Below the pieces are notes generated by a model that was not told the origin of the DNA, ran no database searches, and was given only the letters and a program-made list of their open reading frames with translations. Shown here in pieces: positions 49,311 through 62,304 of a stretch of 64,000 bases of DNA. The position numbers and the translations under genes were made by a program. Source of the DNA: Aphelocoma coerulescens (lineage: Eukaryota > Chordata > Aves > Passeriformes > Corvidae); contig NW_027184085.1 in NCBI RefSeq assembly GCF_041296385.1, positions 12,271,301-12,335,300 of the forward strand, in the 5' to 3' direction. The number at the start of each line of letters is the position of its first letter. Position 1 is the stretch's first letter.

Positions 49311-50760
49311 TCATGTACAATGCACCGGGTGCCATGGACACACTCTGCGTTGAAGCTCCTTAGGAAAAAAAGTGCTGGAGCACCTTTTATCATAGTACTG
49401 TTACTGTCTAACTTGGTCTCACTCCTTAATGTTGTTTCATAATATTTTATATTAGCTTTTTGTACTTAAAGCCTTTAGAAATCTGATGATCTGTGAGCAA
49501 TTACAGAATATTTCTTTCAGTCTTTCTTTTTTACAGGGGATCTTTCAAAAAAAATATTATGAAACAAACCAACATAATTAAGTAATGTCAGCCTCTAGCA
49601 ACTGTCTGCAACTTCTGGAACAGCTTGCAGAGGTGCTAGGTATCTTTATAAGGTTTATTAAGGAATTTGCAGAATTCAAAATGAATACTTAGATATTAAA
49701 TCTATTCAACTACGTAACTGAATAAAAGGTACAGTAGGATGAATGAATTAAACTTGAAAACAGTAAATTGGGGATATCTACACAGAAGCAGCTAAGAGAC
49801 AGCTCAATACCATACCAGTTAAGCAGCATAAAGGAGCTACAGTGAAGTTTTTTTTAAGAGGCCATAAAGGAAGTATTGGTCTTCAGTAGCCTTTTTTTTT
49901 GTTCAAATAGTCTGAAAAGCTCATTCAAAATTAGCATCTGTAAAAATAGATGCTAGTTATCCATTATTTCATGTTGTGGTCCTAGGTTTTCTGATTACAT
50001 ATGACAGAACCTTAATGTAGCTTCTATGAGCCTGATCATAGTTAAAACTTTCTGTAAAGAATAAGATCTTTCAACTGCAACTGATAAATTGGTAGAAGTC
50101 TTGCAGGAGGAGGGCTCAAAGGGTTCTAGATATGACCAAAAATGAGAACCTGGGACTGCAGTGTAAGAATGCTAAAACAAAGAGATGCTTTGGTGTTATC
50201 AAGAGACATAAATTTCTCTTTTATAATAGTTTGTATGTAGTAGCACTTCAGTTCTTGTATTTGTATCACTAACCACTATTGTCTAGTGTTGATTTTTTTT
50301 TTTTAAAGTCCCAGGAGAAGCTGAGTAACTGTCCAGAAAGAAAAAAGAAAACCAAATAAAGGATAGGGACAGGTAATGACTTTAAATGAAACTTTCATCT
50401 GCATCTGTTATCAGGGTCCTCATGCATAAGCCTAGAATGTTCCAGCAGGTGTTTTAGCTGATAATTTATAGGGCAAAACTTGGACCCTGTGTAGGGCATA
50501 AACATACTGCTGTTTTTCCCATGAATGCAGTAAGCAAGCAGCTGAATTTATTCATGGCTGTTTCTAAGAGTAGCTGACTGTAGGGCTTTCCATGGACATA
50601 GCTTTTCCCATTGCAGTCTTGAGAAAAAGCATTCAGGAATGAATACCTGGTAGTGCAGAACAGATTAATTACTGTGGAAAGATTGTATGAGTACTAGAAT
50701 TTGATATTTAACTTGACTTTCTAGAGTATAGTAAATAAAGCATTATCTTGTAATCTAAGT
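49311..50760 (+). other. SKP2: SKP2 3' UTR (extent inferred)
   Basis: Non-coding, AT-rich continuation of the last SKP2 exon. Candidate poly(A) signals AATAAA are at 49721, 50355, 50734 and 51031. The one at 50734 is followed by a T/GT-rich stretch and is the preferred end; the others could give shorter or longer forms. Confidence 0.6.
50734..50739 (+). terminator. Polyadenylation signal, preferred SKP2 3' end
   Basis: AATAAA followed within about 30 nt by GTTGGTTTGTTCTTATT, a GT/T-rich downstream element. Confidence 0.5.
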
Positions 50761-51589
50761 TGGTTTGTTCTTATTAAATTTAACAGTGTAAGGAGTTTAT
50801 AATGGACTTGTATCTCTTATAAAGGAGTTAATGGGCAGCATTCCTTGTGAAAGCTGGAGGAGTGATGGGAGGTTTGAGGACACTGGATAGGCTATTGCCT
50901 CAGTTTGCTGCCTTAGAATTACACTTTGAATTACTTCAAGAAAAAAAAGTAAATCTTTGGAGCACAGCATTACTGTAAATTCTTCTTCTCCCTATGCACA
51001 ATGTAACTCCATGCAGCTTCTCTTGCATTTAATAAAGATCTAAGAAATTGCTAGATTGTACAAATTGACTGATGGCTGGGAGAATGCTTTCCCTGATTTG
51101 CCACCAGCTTTGGGTCATGGGTTAAAAAGAGAAATTTCTCCTAGCAGTGTGTCAGCAATGGTGGTTTAGAGGACAGGGTGTTATCATGAATACTTTCAGC
51201 ATTTATTAGACTATGCTTTAAAACCCTGTGCAGAACTGGAACAGTATTAGGCCTTTGGCTAGAAGGAATAGTTTTACATACCAGGTCCAGTGGTGGAAGG
51301 GGATCAACATTCCTGTTGCCTGTCTGGTTATGATGGCAGCTGTAGTAGACATAAAATGAAAGCCTTCTGGATAAGGTGCACAACTGACCTTTTCCTAAGG
51401 GAAATAACTTTTTTGTAGCCCTAAGCAATCCATAACAAAACCTGCTACACTGGTAAGTCTCTGTACTACATGTAAATGCATGAAGGCTTCCAAACCATTA
51501 AAATAACCTGAAAAAGCAAGTGAGAAGAAACTGAGCACATGAAACACTTTTGAAGATAGAAAATAAGGCACATGACAGCTTCATTTATC
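50761..51589. other. Convergent gap between SKP2 and NADK2
   Basis: About 0.8 kb between the inferred 3' ends. A further plus-strand AATAAA at 51031 may be a distal SKP2 end. I see no gene or recognisable repeat. Confidence 0.5.
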
Positions 51590-54152
51590 AATTAACCTTT
51601 TAATTTTTATTACATAATGTATAAACACCACTTGGAAAAAAAAAAAGCAGCAAAGAATAACAGGTCTAGTTTAGCAGAACACAGTGTAGACTGGCACTAA
51701 ATGAAAATACCATGGACTTGACTCAGCAGGTAGAACGGGTGCAAAGATCACTGCCAGTCCATGCAGATTAAATCAGTGTTAAACCAATACTCAGTCCTGT
51801 CCTCAAATACTGTCTACCAAGTAAGTTGTCTGTACTGCAACACTTTGTAATAAAGGATCCTTAAAAAGGGTCCTACAGCTCTTTAATAAAAAAAGGTAGC
51901 GGCTTACTATTAATTGTAGATTTCTGAATCATCCTAATCAATTTAAGTGTTCACCAGTAAATGCTTTGACAGAACTGGAATTAAATACAGACAAAACCAG
52001 TAGAGGCCGCTCATGAGTAGGTCAGGATTCCATTTTGCTAAGTTAGGAATCTCACTGAAAATTTACTAAGTCCTAATATAGATCATACTTTGGGTCTTAT
52101 TTTAGAGGTGTGCTAACTGATCAGACTAATCAAGTCTCCATTAAAACACTGCAGTACACAAATGTTTATATAAGCAGGGGATAAGATTTCTGCCATAGAT
52201 TTGCTGTGCAGGTGTTCAATACCTAAATCTGATCAAAGAGTGGTAGAGTCCTAGGAAGTAATAAATTAGTGTTAATGGCACTGGTGGGGTTGGGGTTTTT
52301 TTGAATCCTAACAGCATATTGACTATGTACTTGACACAGGCACATAATAAACAATCCTTAACTGGTTACAGATGGATTGAGAATAACTAGAACACCCTAG
52401 TCTGTGTGCACACAACTTTTATAAAGATTAGTCTTTTGTGTCTTTACCTTTAGACAAGCTTTGCAAGTTATTTTAGACAATAAGGGCTTTATTCTGATAG
52501 TTCCTGAGCTTACCAACTTTTGAAACTTACTTGGCTACTTTGATATTCCCCTGTGGGTCTGCAGTCATGATAAGCAGACAGTGTAAATAACTCTGCAGCA
52601 CACTTAGAAGGTGAAATGTACACAGTGATAGATTACTCAAATCTCCATCAATTTCATATTTTCCTAAAACTGAATGGTCTGGTCAGATCAACAGGCTCTA
52701 AATTATGTTTTGAGTTCTATTAACTCTAAGTGGAGAAGGAAAAAACCCTTTGTCCACTTCCTCCACCAATAAAAAGCAGTTTACATTCTGCAAGTGGCAA
52801 TAAATAAACTGATTGGCCACATGGGAGAACATTTCCATTAGACCTGAGACGTTACAGAAGACTCTTCGTTCAAAAGTCATTTGAAGAAAACTCACTCTTG
52901 GAAACCAATCTGTAGTAAACAAAACATACTATTTTCAAGCCACACAGCAGAAGAGTTCCTGCTGTAGGAATATTTGTGTTGTCAAATTCTGCTTCCTTAT
53001 CTCTGCAATTATTAGCACAGACTTCAAAAGGCAGTCACAGTTCACAGTTTCTCTAAAATATTTAAAAGGTGACTTGCTTTTCTTTAATCAGAGCTTTTTT
53101 TTTTTCCTATATCAACTTTATTACCTAATATGAGCAGAGATATGTGAAATTAATTTGTTGTCATTTACATATCAGTAGAATTCAGCATAGGACTGGAAAT
53201 TTAAGTTTTCTGGAGAAGGTAAAAACATGCTGGGAAAACTGGAAGACGGATATTAGCTTGTGGTCCAACTCCTAGTACCCAGTGTATCTCATTCTTCTTT
53301 AATGATAAGAAATTCAGAACCCTAAATTCCAAACCATATAATATATATTTCTTAGTGATAGCCACTTACATACACTAGTGTCACTGATAATCTCCTTGCC
53401 AGCTAATCCATTCAGTGAAGGAATTTATCTTACTCCAACATGATTTCTATAATTTGTATATTCCTGATGAAGGGCTCAAAAAACCCTTTGGGTTTCAAGT
53501 CCCTATCTAGCCAAACAAAAAGTAAAAGCTACGTCATTCAAGATGTATTAAACCAGACTTGTACTCTTGATGTAAATCTACAAAGTAGAAAAAAATATTG
53601 GAAGAACAAAAAAAATTGCCACAAGTTGTATGAAACTACAAAGTTGTACAATTTTTGAAAAGCATACAAAAGGTTTGTATTATCATTTCTTTTACATCAA
53701 CATCATGGTTTACCAAAATCTATATATCCTTGCATCAAATTGCTAGATTGACAGTCAACTTTTCTACAAAAGTGTATGTATGAAGTGTTTAGTTTCATCA
53801 GTCCCAGACTGTTACTAAAAAACTGTACATCTGAATATTTAATGCTACTGACTTAATACTTGAACCCATTCACCTGTGTTTACAAAGTTTTCATGTTTGC
53901 CTTACAGGTTAAAATGTCAATTTTCACTGAAGTTAGAGGTAACACTTCAGACATATTTTACACTAGATGCAAAAAGAGCTTAAATATCAGGCTAATGTTT
54001 CCCCAACCCAAAGGAATGAAAAGCATTTCAAGCTTCCTCCAAATGCTCTTGCATCCAAAAAGGCCAGCTTCCAATATAATGCAGCATTGTGATATCCCCA
54101 TGGTTTCCCTCTATGGATCCATAAATGTTACAGAAAAAGACATCAGGGTCCT
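51590..54152 (-). other. NADK2: NADK2 3' UTR (extent inferred)
   Basis: AT-rich, non-coding continuation of the terminal exon. AATAAA on the minus strand occurs at 51606-51611 (among other places, e.g. near 53117). The 51606 site is the last strong one before SKP2 3' sequence from the opposite direction, so it is the preferred end. Confidence 0.5.
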
Positions 54153-54291
54153 TCATTCTTCCAGCAGAACAGTGCACAGTGAATCCTCTGTGTCAATCAG
54201 TATTGAAGCTATTGCCCCATCATTGAATTCAAAAGATGTTCCTCCATCTACAACCATACAAGCATCCCAACAACGGGAACGGACACAGACC
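54153..54291 (-). CDS. NADK2: NADK2 last exon and stop
   Basis: Acceptor GGCTTCTGCAG, then VCVRSRCWDACMVVDGGTSF and EFNDGAIASILIDTEDSL to VLLEE and TGA at 54155-54153. The core VCVRSRCWDACMVVDGGTSF is identical to human. Confidence 0.96.
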
Positions 54292-57200
54292 CTGCAGAAG
54301 CCCAACAAGTAAGTTATCACAAGACAGCTTAAAACTTTAGGCATTTCACACAAGCACTTAACAATAAAACTGGTTCTGGGACTTTCTTTTGCTTGGGTCA
54401 GTAAATGCTTAACCACCATTTAACATTGTACTAAACTACTCGAATCCCCTGTGTGCCTCAGTGCTTTGTATGGACTAAGCAAAGAGCCCAGACAGGACTG
54501 AAGGATGTACTCAATGGAGCCTACGCTCCCAGAGTCTGAGAACAGCCTATAATATAACACTTGGTGTTGAAGCTTAGATGTAAGTTTTAATGAAAGCTAC
54601 TGATGATCTAGTTTAACTGTGATTTACTTCATCTCCACAAAAAAGCTGACAATTAATTTAAGATTCTAATAAGTGGTCTTCATGTTATGTGAAATATACA
54701 TTTTCAAGTAGCAATGCTTGAGATTCAAATAATTTGGACAGTAATAGTCTATCTTGTTACATTAATCATCAGAGAGAAGGGAAAGCAATTACAAACACAA
54801 AGCTGAAGGTCAGGATGCTTGCCAGGCAACTTCAAGAACTGCAGCATATTACTGTCAATATTAAGAGTCTGACTATATCATATTTAAGCTAAGAAGTTTA
54901 AGCTTATAGAATTTAAGGCATCTCTTTTAGAGCTGGACAAGACAGAATAAAGAATTTGGCTCAGAGCTCCTTTAAACATTTGTTTTGATACAAAAGGTTG
55001 AATTCATATTTAAATAAAACTGAAATACTGTATTGCTTTCAATAGTTTCTATGTTATTGTTTGTATGTTCAGTTATTCTGATCATATAACTAATGGCTGT
55101 ACGTGTTTATATTTAATTGTGGCAAGCTCCATATATCATAGATTCATTTAGATTGGGAAGGATACGCAATATCATTGAGCTCAACCATTAAACAAGCACT
55201 ACCAAGCCCACCACTAAACTATATCCCTAAGTGCCATGCCTTACAAGTATTTTAAATACTTATAAGTATTTTAAATGATTCCACCACTTCCACAGGCAGC
55301 CTGTTCCACTGCTTTACAACCCTTTCCATGACAAAAATTTTCTTAATATTCAATCTAAATCTCCACTGGCACAAGTGCCCCAAGTTAAAATGATGAATTA
55401 CCAAATAATTCATAATTCCATTTGGAAATGCATTTAGTCCAACCTTCTGCTCAAAGCAGACCTTACTTCAAAGATGGGTTAGCTTGCTTAAGGCCTTGCC
55501 CAGGCAAGTTGAGTCTCTCCAAGAACAGTGATAAGACAATCTATAGAGACAACCTGGTAACCTGGTTGACTGCCTGACTATTCTCACTGTGAAAATTTCT
55601 TCTTTTTTTTAATCAGAATCCTACATCCTATAAAATCATGGATGTTTTCTTATACTCTGCCCAGAAAGGAGTTTAACTCAAGTCTCCTCTGTAACCATCC
55701 TTTGGTAGCTGAAGGCAGCAACTGGATTCCCCCTTAGTCTTGTCTCCTCCAGGCTGAACAAAAGCACTGTTTGAGTCTTTCCTTTACAAACCACGTGTTC
55801 TGGCCTCCTCATTCCCCCAGTGGCCCTTCCCTGAATTCACTCCAGTTTGTCAATGTCTGTGTCTCATACTGAGGGGAATGGCATATATCCAAAACTGGGC
55901 ACAGTGAGATTCTTTTATTCTGTGAGATTGTGCAGGGATCAAACACTAAAAAGCCGTAACACAACTAGGAAACATTTTCTTCCTGCTGTTACGAGAACAA
56001 TACTCAAGTCACTCAAAGAACTAACTGGATGTTGAAACACTTCAAGGGAAAGTCCTGCTCATACTTTGACACATACACAGAATGGAGTAACTCTTCACTA
56101 TTGCAGCCAACACTTACTTTGAAGAGAAGCCACGCTGACGGCTACTTGAGAAAACTCTGTTTACAATAGGCTCTCGAACACTGAAAAACATCTTTGGTTC
56201 CTCTGGACTGTAGAGCAGAGACTCATTGTAATCATTTGTTACTGTAAGTAGAGGAATCAGCCATTAGTTTTTCCAGAGAAAATTAGTTACTCTCAGAAAC
56301 ACACATTCCTCCATGGAAGAGTGGCTTCTCCATCAAGAAGGAACATCAAGTCATGACAGATGTTTAATAGTCTTCACATGCAAAAAAATTACTTTTAGAG
56401 AAGACTGCTTTCAGTTCTACTGAATGATGAACACTCAAAAGTTCTCTTCAGGTGATTAAATATTAACTTTCAAATCTTAGGAGAACTGAAATTCTCCTGA
56501 AGAGGATATACAGAAGTCTAAATAAGTGCTTTCATATCAAGTAAAGCATTTTTTGCTAACTGTGCCTAATTAATGTCTGCAAGAAAGACTATTACTGCAA
56601 GAGTGCTAAAATACTGAAAGCTGAGTAGTACAGAATACAAACAAAATGAACTGGCCAAAGATACTTTAAAAGAAATCTTGCCTTCTTCACTAACCTTTGT
56701 GTACCAGTTCCATGTTCAATGGCATATTCAAACTTTCATGCTTTTTCGCTGTTGAGCCAAGAGAAAGAGCCCCGATTAGATAGATGTATCTTTATATAAA
56801 CTTGGCTAGTAATGCCACGTTGTTCACTCACCCATCTTAAGGATCTCTTCAATAGCTTGATGTGCAACCTTGTTAATATTATAGGACCTAGACAGAGAAG
56901 TAGAAGTCTTGTTTACTACGCAGTACAACTTATGAGGAAAGTCGAGCAAAAACAAAACAGAAAATCTTGCACACTGATGAAAAACTAAATTCAACATCTG
57001 GGGAGAAAAAAGAATGGTATTAAGTGTGAGCTGTGAGTAATATGCTGCAGTTTATTTTAAAAAACAAGTCTTAAATCAACTCTTGATTTGGCATCTACCT
57101 GTGACTTTGTAAACCTTAAAAACCCATTAAGTGAAGTCTTCAGGAAAGAAGAGCATGGGATGTAGTCTCCTTATCAATAACCTTCCTGCCTTTAAAACCC

Positions 57201-60200
57201 CAGTAACGGCTGAATAAAGCCTGCATTAAAAAACTGAAGCATGACAGTTCTAGAGATTGTGTTCTTATCCAAGGGTCTATCCAACCCTTGCTAATTAATT
57301 CTTTCTGTTAGCTCTCATTTATGAACCCAACACTTCTTTATAAATATTTTATATGTGTATTTATACCCTAAGGTGTGGCCTTGAATATCACAAGAACTGG
57401 TCTATATAGAAAAGGAACAGTCAGATCAGACACTTCTGCATCTGACACATTTGGATGAGCAAGTCAGCATAGCCTCAGTCTGGACTAAGTCAAAACCCCA
57501 AAAAATGTCTTCCACCTCTGCCCAGGCTCAAAAGGGAGTAGGTGCTAATCACCACTATGCAGCAGTAGGGTGAACATCTCAGATGCCCAGGTCTCAATAC
57601 AGCTCAAAATCCTCAGTCCAGCATTGTCATGTCAGTAAAATGCCTCAGACTGCAATACAGATCCTCTACACACCTATCAGACCACAGAGCTGCTGACCAT
57701 GGTTGTCCAAGGCTCTGTCTCTTACACTTACTGCCTACCTGCAAGCCTGAGCAGATGCTTTTGCCCAAGTTTTGGCAGCTACAGAAAGTACCTGGACATT
57801 TAAATGTCGCTCAGTCCCCAGAAAGTCTGAAGTTCCAGGAGAGCTCCTAGACAACCAGTTAAGGAAGATCACTCCACTGAGGCTTGGCCTCAGTTTAGAG
57901 AAGTCCAGCGACTCATACTGATTACTGCAGTGGAGAGAGGCAATCCTGGAATTTGGTTCCTGGTTCTGCTCAGCACCGTGTATAAGCAAATGAAATGTGT
58001 AAGAACAGCATTGAAATAAGACTGTACTTTCCCAAGGTATTGAACACTAGGGAAGTTTCCCTAGCACTCTGCCAATTTCAACCTTGGCAGGCTCCAGGAC
58101 TAAGCTATGCTGCCTGAATACAAAATTCTGAATTACAATGAAGAGTAAAACCCAGTAACCATGGTTACAGCATGAATACTCATTTTTGAATTTCATTAAA
58201 AGCTTCTGTTTTAGTTCATCTTAGCCTGCCACATAAACCCAGTGCCTATTGTACAACTTTTAACTGTGAGCACAAACACATCTCTCACATCTCAAAACTA
58301 AATTGATTAGACTTACATGCAGTACTGCAGCACATTTAAACTGAAGGTTATATAATTTATCCCTCTGATTAAGCTAGCACAGTTCTGTGTAGATATGGCC
58401 ATCTTTTTTTAAGGGGAGTATTCTGGCAAAGAGATTGTCCCCTGTCAATTAAATATGAAAGAAACAAGAGGCTTGAAAGGAGAACTGGCAGTAGATGTGC
58501 CAGAGAACACTTAACACTGCTTCCAAGTACATGTTTTCCCATTCTTCTTAGAGCTTAGATTTTATAAGTTTACTGAGCTACATCATCTAAGCATTCTAAT
58601 TTTAGCCAACAAGAGTAGTTCACAGATCACTATGAATGCTCTCTGCAAGTCAGAGCAGAATCTCTTTCCCTCACAACTCCCAACCATTCATCTTCACATG
58701 TGGCATTCATCTTTCACTGAAATTACACCTGAGGCAAACTTCTGTCTCAGTGCAACAGCTCCTCACCCTTTCAAGGCTTCTCTCCATACCCACAAGCAAT
58801 GAGTGCTCTGCTCTTCTCATATACTTGTAACAGCCTTGAGCCATACTGACAGTGAGAATATTTGACTGACTTACCCACAGTCCAACAGAGTCTCAGTAAG
58901 GACAAAATGAATGAGCAAAATAGGCTCATCTAGCTTATCTGAAATTATATTTTATATCAAAGCAGCAACATGTACTCACCATGCTTTTGATCCTGTTCCA
59001 GTACACACATTAAGCCCTGAACTCTTCTGTTTTTCCCAAGGACCATCATCAACTGATATTTCATAATAGGAGGCCCTATGAAGCGAGAATTTAAAACTGG
59101 GTTTGCAGGACTTAAAGTTCTCCCTGAATAAGACAGAACACACAGCCTTATCAGGCACATAACAATTTAGACTTTCATATCTGGATCACAGTTTCACAGG
59201 CTTTGTACAGTGTTTCCAATTTGACAGCCACTTCTGGTTTACTATTTTATAGCAGTTTTTATAATGGACTAAAATGATTTGCAGCATGAACTTTAAGGCA
59301 CTTTTTCTGCAGTCGCTTCTCATATTAATTTATGCTCTGTGGTTCATCTGCAGGGCTTGTTGGACTTACAAATAAAACTATAAACAATTACCTTCTTGTC
59401 ATAACTGTTGCACAAAAACTGTGGTTATGCTATGATTGGGTCTCATTAAATTATGTCAAGGCACACTAAACATTTCAACATCAGTAAGTAATAGCATGAT
59501 TGAACCTGAATTCTTGATCACTTCAGCAATCAAAAATCCAGTGATTCTTCATGAATAGCTTTACACAATCAGCAGGCTTACATTTCTCTACAGGGCAAAT
59601 TAATCCTAGAACTCAAATACTAGGTCTTGATGTACAATCATCTCCCTGCACGTTACTGTTCATCTATCAGGGGATTCCAAGTGTTAGCCCTAGAGACCAA
59701 AGTTTCCCTCTCCAAGCTCTACAAGAACATACAAGAGTATATTTATGAACTAAACTTGTTGATATTCATAGTGACTAATTCAAACAGTGTGATACAGGCT
59801 TCAGATTAATAGATACCCTCTCAGAAATACCACATTCACTGTTTTATGCGTGACTGAGTTTCACCTTTCTTAGTAAACAGAAATTACTAAGCTATTATTT
59901 CAGTCTGGATCCACTAGAAACACAGCTCTTGGCTGTTTGGTGTCAAACAGTTTATACCCTCAGTAACTTAGGGCATGTTGTGTAATCACTCTTGAGAAGA
60001 TGGGGAGATTAGAGAACTGGAAGTGGATTAGTAACACAGGTGCACAGCTTGAGTCAGTTTAATGTAACTTTTGCAAGCTGGGTAGAACAGGTTTTCTGGG
60101 TATTTTTTCTTCAATTTACCTCTTTTCATCACTGACATGCAGAATAAGATCTTAGAAGAATCTCCTAAAATTATTTTGTCTAAATAAACAGCAAACCTGT

Positions 60201-62304
60201 GTATTTGACACTGACAGAACATTCGTCTATGACATTTAAGTCTTCAAGTGTAAGGTCCTATTAACGCCATAATAATTTCTAGAGGTTTGTTTCTACAGGT
60301 ATTGTGTTCCTCAGTGGTTCTCAAATACACTAGAACCAAGAGCACAATGTATTTGTGACACTCATAGCATTGGAAAACAGCTTTGTGTTCCTCTATCACT
60401 GCACATTAAAGGAACTCTTTAAAATATTGATAAAATTAGGTTTGATTTAGTAGAAAGCAGGATTTGTATCTCTTTGAGATTAATTCCTTCTGCCAGTCAG
60501 ATGCTGAAGTCCAGACAAAAAATAAAGCACTCACAGAACATTTATACTGTTTCCAGCAGCAATCAGTGTCCCAGGCACTGTACAAACACAAGCTGTTAAA
60601 GTCTAAAGTGGCTTTTCTGTTGTTCTTGTTATGTTTTTTAAGATAAACAATAAAGTGAAAAGAGATATAAAATACAGTAAAAGTTTGGTCAAATCCTGAC
60701 TAAGGACCATGTCTTTTACTGCAGCCCCAGTCATATTCCCCATGTTCCTCTTATTGTTTGGCTGCCAAAAATGCATTGATCTTCAGGACAGAAAGGACAG
60801 TCAAATGTATCCTGAATAAGGCAGTACCATAATTTGATACAAACTCATTTCTTAAAAGAAGAAAAGATGTATTTTCCATCAATAACAAGGTTTCTGACAA
60901 AGGCAGGCTGATACCTTTGCCTCTAAAGACAGAAAGGCAGAAAAAGGAATCATGCTAAAATTTATTTCTACTCGGTCATGCTAAAAACTTATAAAGAGAT
61001 ACTTAAGAAAATATGCAGGAGAGGAGGCAGTTTAAGAACAGGTATTTAAATCATCAGTAAAAGGGAAAGAAAACAGGAAAAATGAAAGAATGACAAGACA
61101 GGAGGCAGAAAACCAGAAATTAACATTACAGCACTTACATCTCTGAAAATACACTTTGCAATCAGCAATAATACAATCAGTGTTAAATATTTATAGAGTA
61201 GAACTGAAATTTGACAGTAAAATCTCATCACTGACTGTCCATTGCAATGTCATAACAAGAAATAAAGTCAATTGGGCCTTGCTGTAACAACAATTAAAAC
61301 ACACCTGGATGAAAGAGATTCCCCAATGAAGACTTCATTGAGTGCTCTCACTGGTAAAAGATGTGGACCAGAAATATCAGACCCTGTAGATATCGAAAAT
61401 AAGAGTTTTGAATCATGGATTAAAAATACAAAATTTTCAAAAAACGCTCACAATTTGTTGGAGGACAGATTCTGCTGCCTGGGTTTGTTTTCTAGGCCTC
61501 ATGCTCCATTTTCTTCAAACTTATTTTTTCACTGATTTACTCTGTGGCCAGTCACTGTCCTTTACTGGAGGCAATAAATATTTAAACCAAGGTCAGCAAT
61601 GACACTGAAGTTCAGACGCTGCTTTCCCTGAAAAGTCATGGACAGCCAGGCAGAATGAAGTCTTCTCTTCTGTCAGTCACTCTTACAGCCAAGTTAAATT
61701 CACCAGCAGTGACTTAACAGACATTTCTGATGAAGTTCAGAGAATTAGACTTCATACTACAAGGTAGTTAAAGGGGATTAACAAACTGTTCATGTTCACA
61801 AGGACTTCTTAGTGAGCAAATGCAGTACTGGACACAGGTTAGGCACAGAACCATGCATCTTCAACGCACCATAAAGAAAAGAGTTGGAAGTGTTCAGGAA
61901 TTACCTACAGACAGATTCTCACTTCTAATGCCTTCTTTGCTTGCTGGTAGCCCAAGACCAGCTTTTACAACTCTGAATTAACCTAACTAAAAAGTTAGCA
62001 TGTGTACACACATACTCAAGTAATTACAGTACTTTGATAGTAGTACAGTACTAAGATCAGGTACTTTGACAGCGGGTATTTCAAATACTGAAACTTTTAC
62101 AAATCTTTATTTTCTATTCCAAATTATCATAGCAAAGTGATTACAATCTTGACAGATTTTAACCTACTTTGATCCTGGAATCTTTCATTTATGTGAGCCC
62201 TGCTGTGTTGCTCTTGGCTTAGCTGCTGTTCATGTAAATCCACAGGGGTTGTGTTAATTCCAGTCCCTTCAAGATACAGTCGGATTCTTTGCCGCCACTG
62301 CCAC
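54153..62304 (-). CDS. NADK2: NADK2, mitochondrial NAD kinase 2 (C-terminal seven exons, partial)
   Basis: Phosphorylates NAD to NADP in the mitochondrial matrix, supplying NADPH for fatty-acid and lysine catabolism and proline synthesis. Exons in the window, in transcript order: 62304-62168, 61383-61305, 59075-58980, 56887-56832, 56748-56695, 56241-56118, 54291-54153. They give 227 codons plus TGA, roughly the C-terminal half of a protein that is 442 aa in human. The NAD-kinase signature near the active site appears as TGTGSKAW (exon 59075-58980); the GGDGT motif belongs to exons beyond the window. Substrate-fold strands VFIGESLSSR and SYYEISVDDGPWEKQKSSG are conserved. All seven exons keep frame. 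Confidence 0.95.
55138..55394 (-). repeat. CR1 LINE 3' fragment
   Basis: Plus text ATCATAGATTCATTTAGATT, CAACCATTAAACAAGCACTA, CACTTCCACAGGCAGCCTGT and ATATTCAATCTAAATCTCCA is reverse-oriented CR1. It carries a private 19-bp tandem duplication at 55241-55278. In the last NADK2 intron, sense to the gene. Confidence 0.88.
55425..55915 (-). repeat. Second CR1-like LINE fragment of a different subfamily
   Basis: Plus text AGTCCAACCTTCTGCTCAAA, GTCTCCTCCAGGCTGAACAA, GTTCTGGCCTCCTCATTCCC and CAAAACTGGGCACAGTGAGA follows the usual CR1 plan but differs from the adjacent copy. It lies just beyond it in the same orientation. Confidence 0.8.
56118..56241 (-). CDS. NADK2: NADK2 penultimate exon
   Basis: Acceptor CTACTTACAG, then TNDYNESLLYSPEEPKMFFS and VREPIVNRVFSSSRQRGFSS; donor AA|GTAAGT. 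Confidence 0.95.
56695..56748 (-). CDS. NADK2: NADK2 internal exon (54 nt)
   Basis: Acceptor TTGGCTCAACAG, then KKHESLNMPLNMELVHK; donor G|GTTAGT. It aligns with human KRQGNLSLPLNRELVEK. Only an 83-bp intron separates it from the preceding exon. Confidence 0.9.
56832..56887 (-). CDS. NADK2: NADK2 internal exon (56 nt)
   Basis: Acceptor CTGTCTAG, then SYNINKVAHQAIEEILKM; donor G|GTGAGT. Human has SFNINRVATQAVEDVLNI. Confidence 0.92.
58980..59075 (-). CDS. NADK2: NADK2 internal exon (catalytic-site motif)
   Basis: Acceptor TCGCTTCATAG, then ASYYEISVDDGPWEKQKSSG and LNVCTGTGSKA; donor TG|GTGAGT splits the Trp codon. TGTGSKAW is the counterpart of TPTGSTAY in other NAD kinases. Confidence 0.96.
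61305..61383 (-). CDS. NADK2: NADK2 internal exon (ALNEVFIGESLSS)
   Basis: Acceptor ATATCTACAG, then SDISGPHLLPVRALNEVFIG and ESLSS; donor AG|GTGTGT, a weaker donor than its neighbours. Frame and conservation are clear. Confidence 0.93.
62168..62304 (-). CDS. NADK2: NADK2 internal exon (WRQRIRLYLEG)
   Basis: Acceptor CTCTCTTAG, then WQWRQRIRLYLEGTGINTTP and VDLHEQQLSQEQHSRAHI; donor A|GTAGGT. First NADK2 exon visible; the preceding exon is beyond position 64000. Confidence 0.93.
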
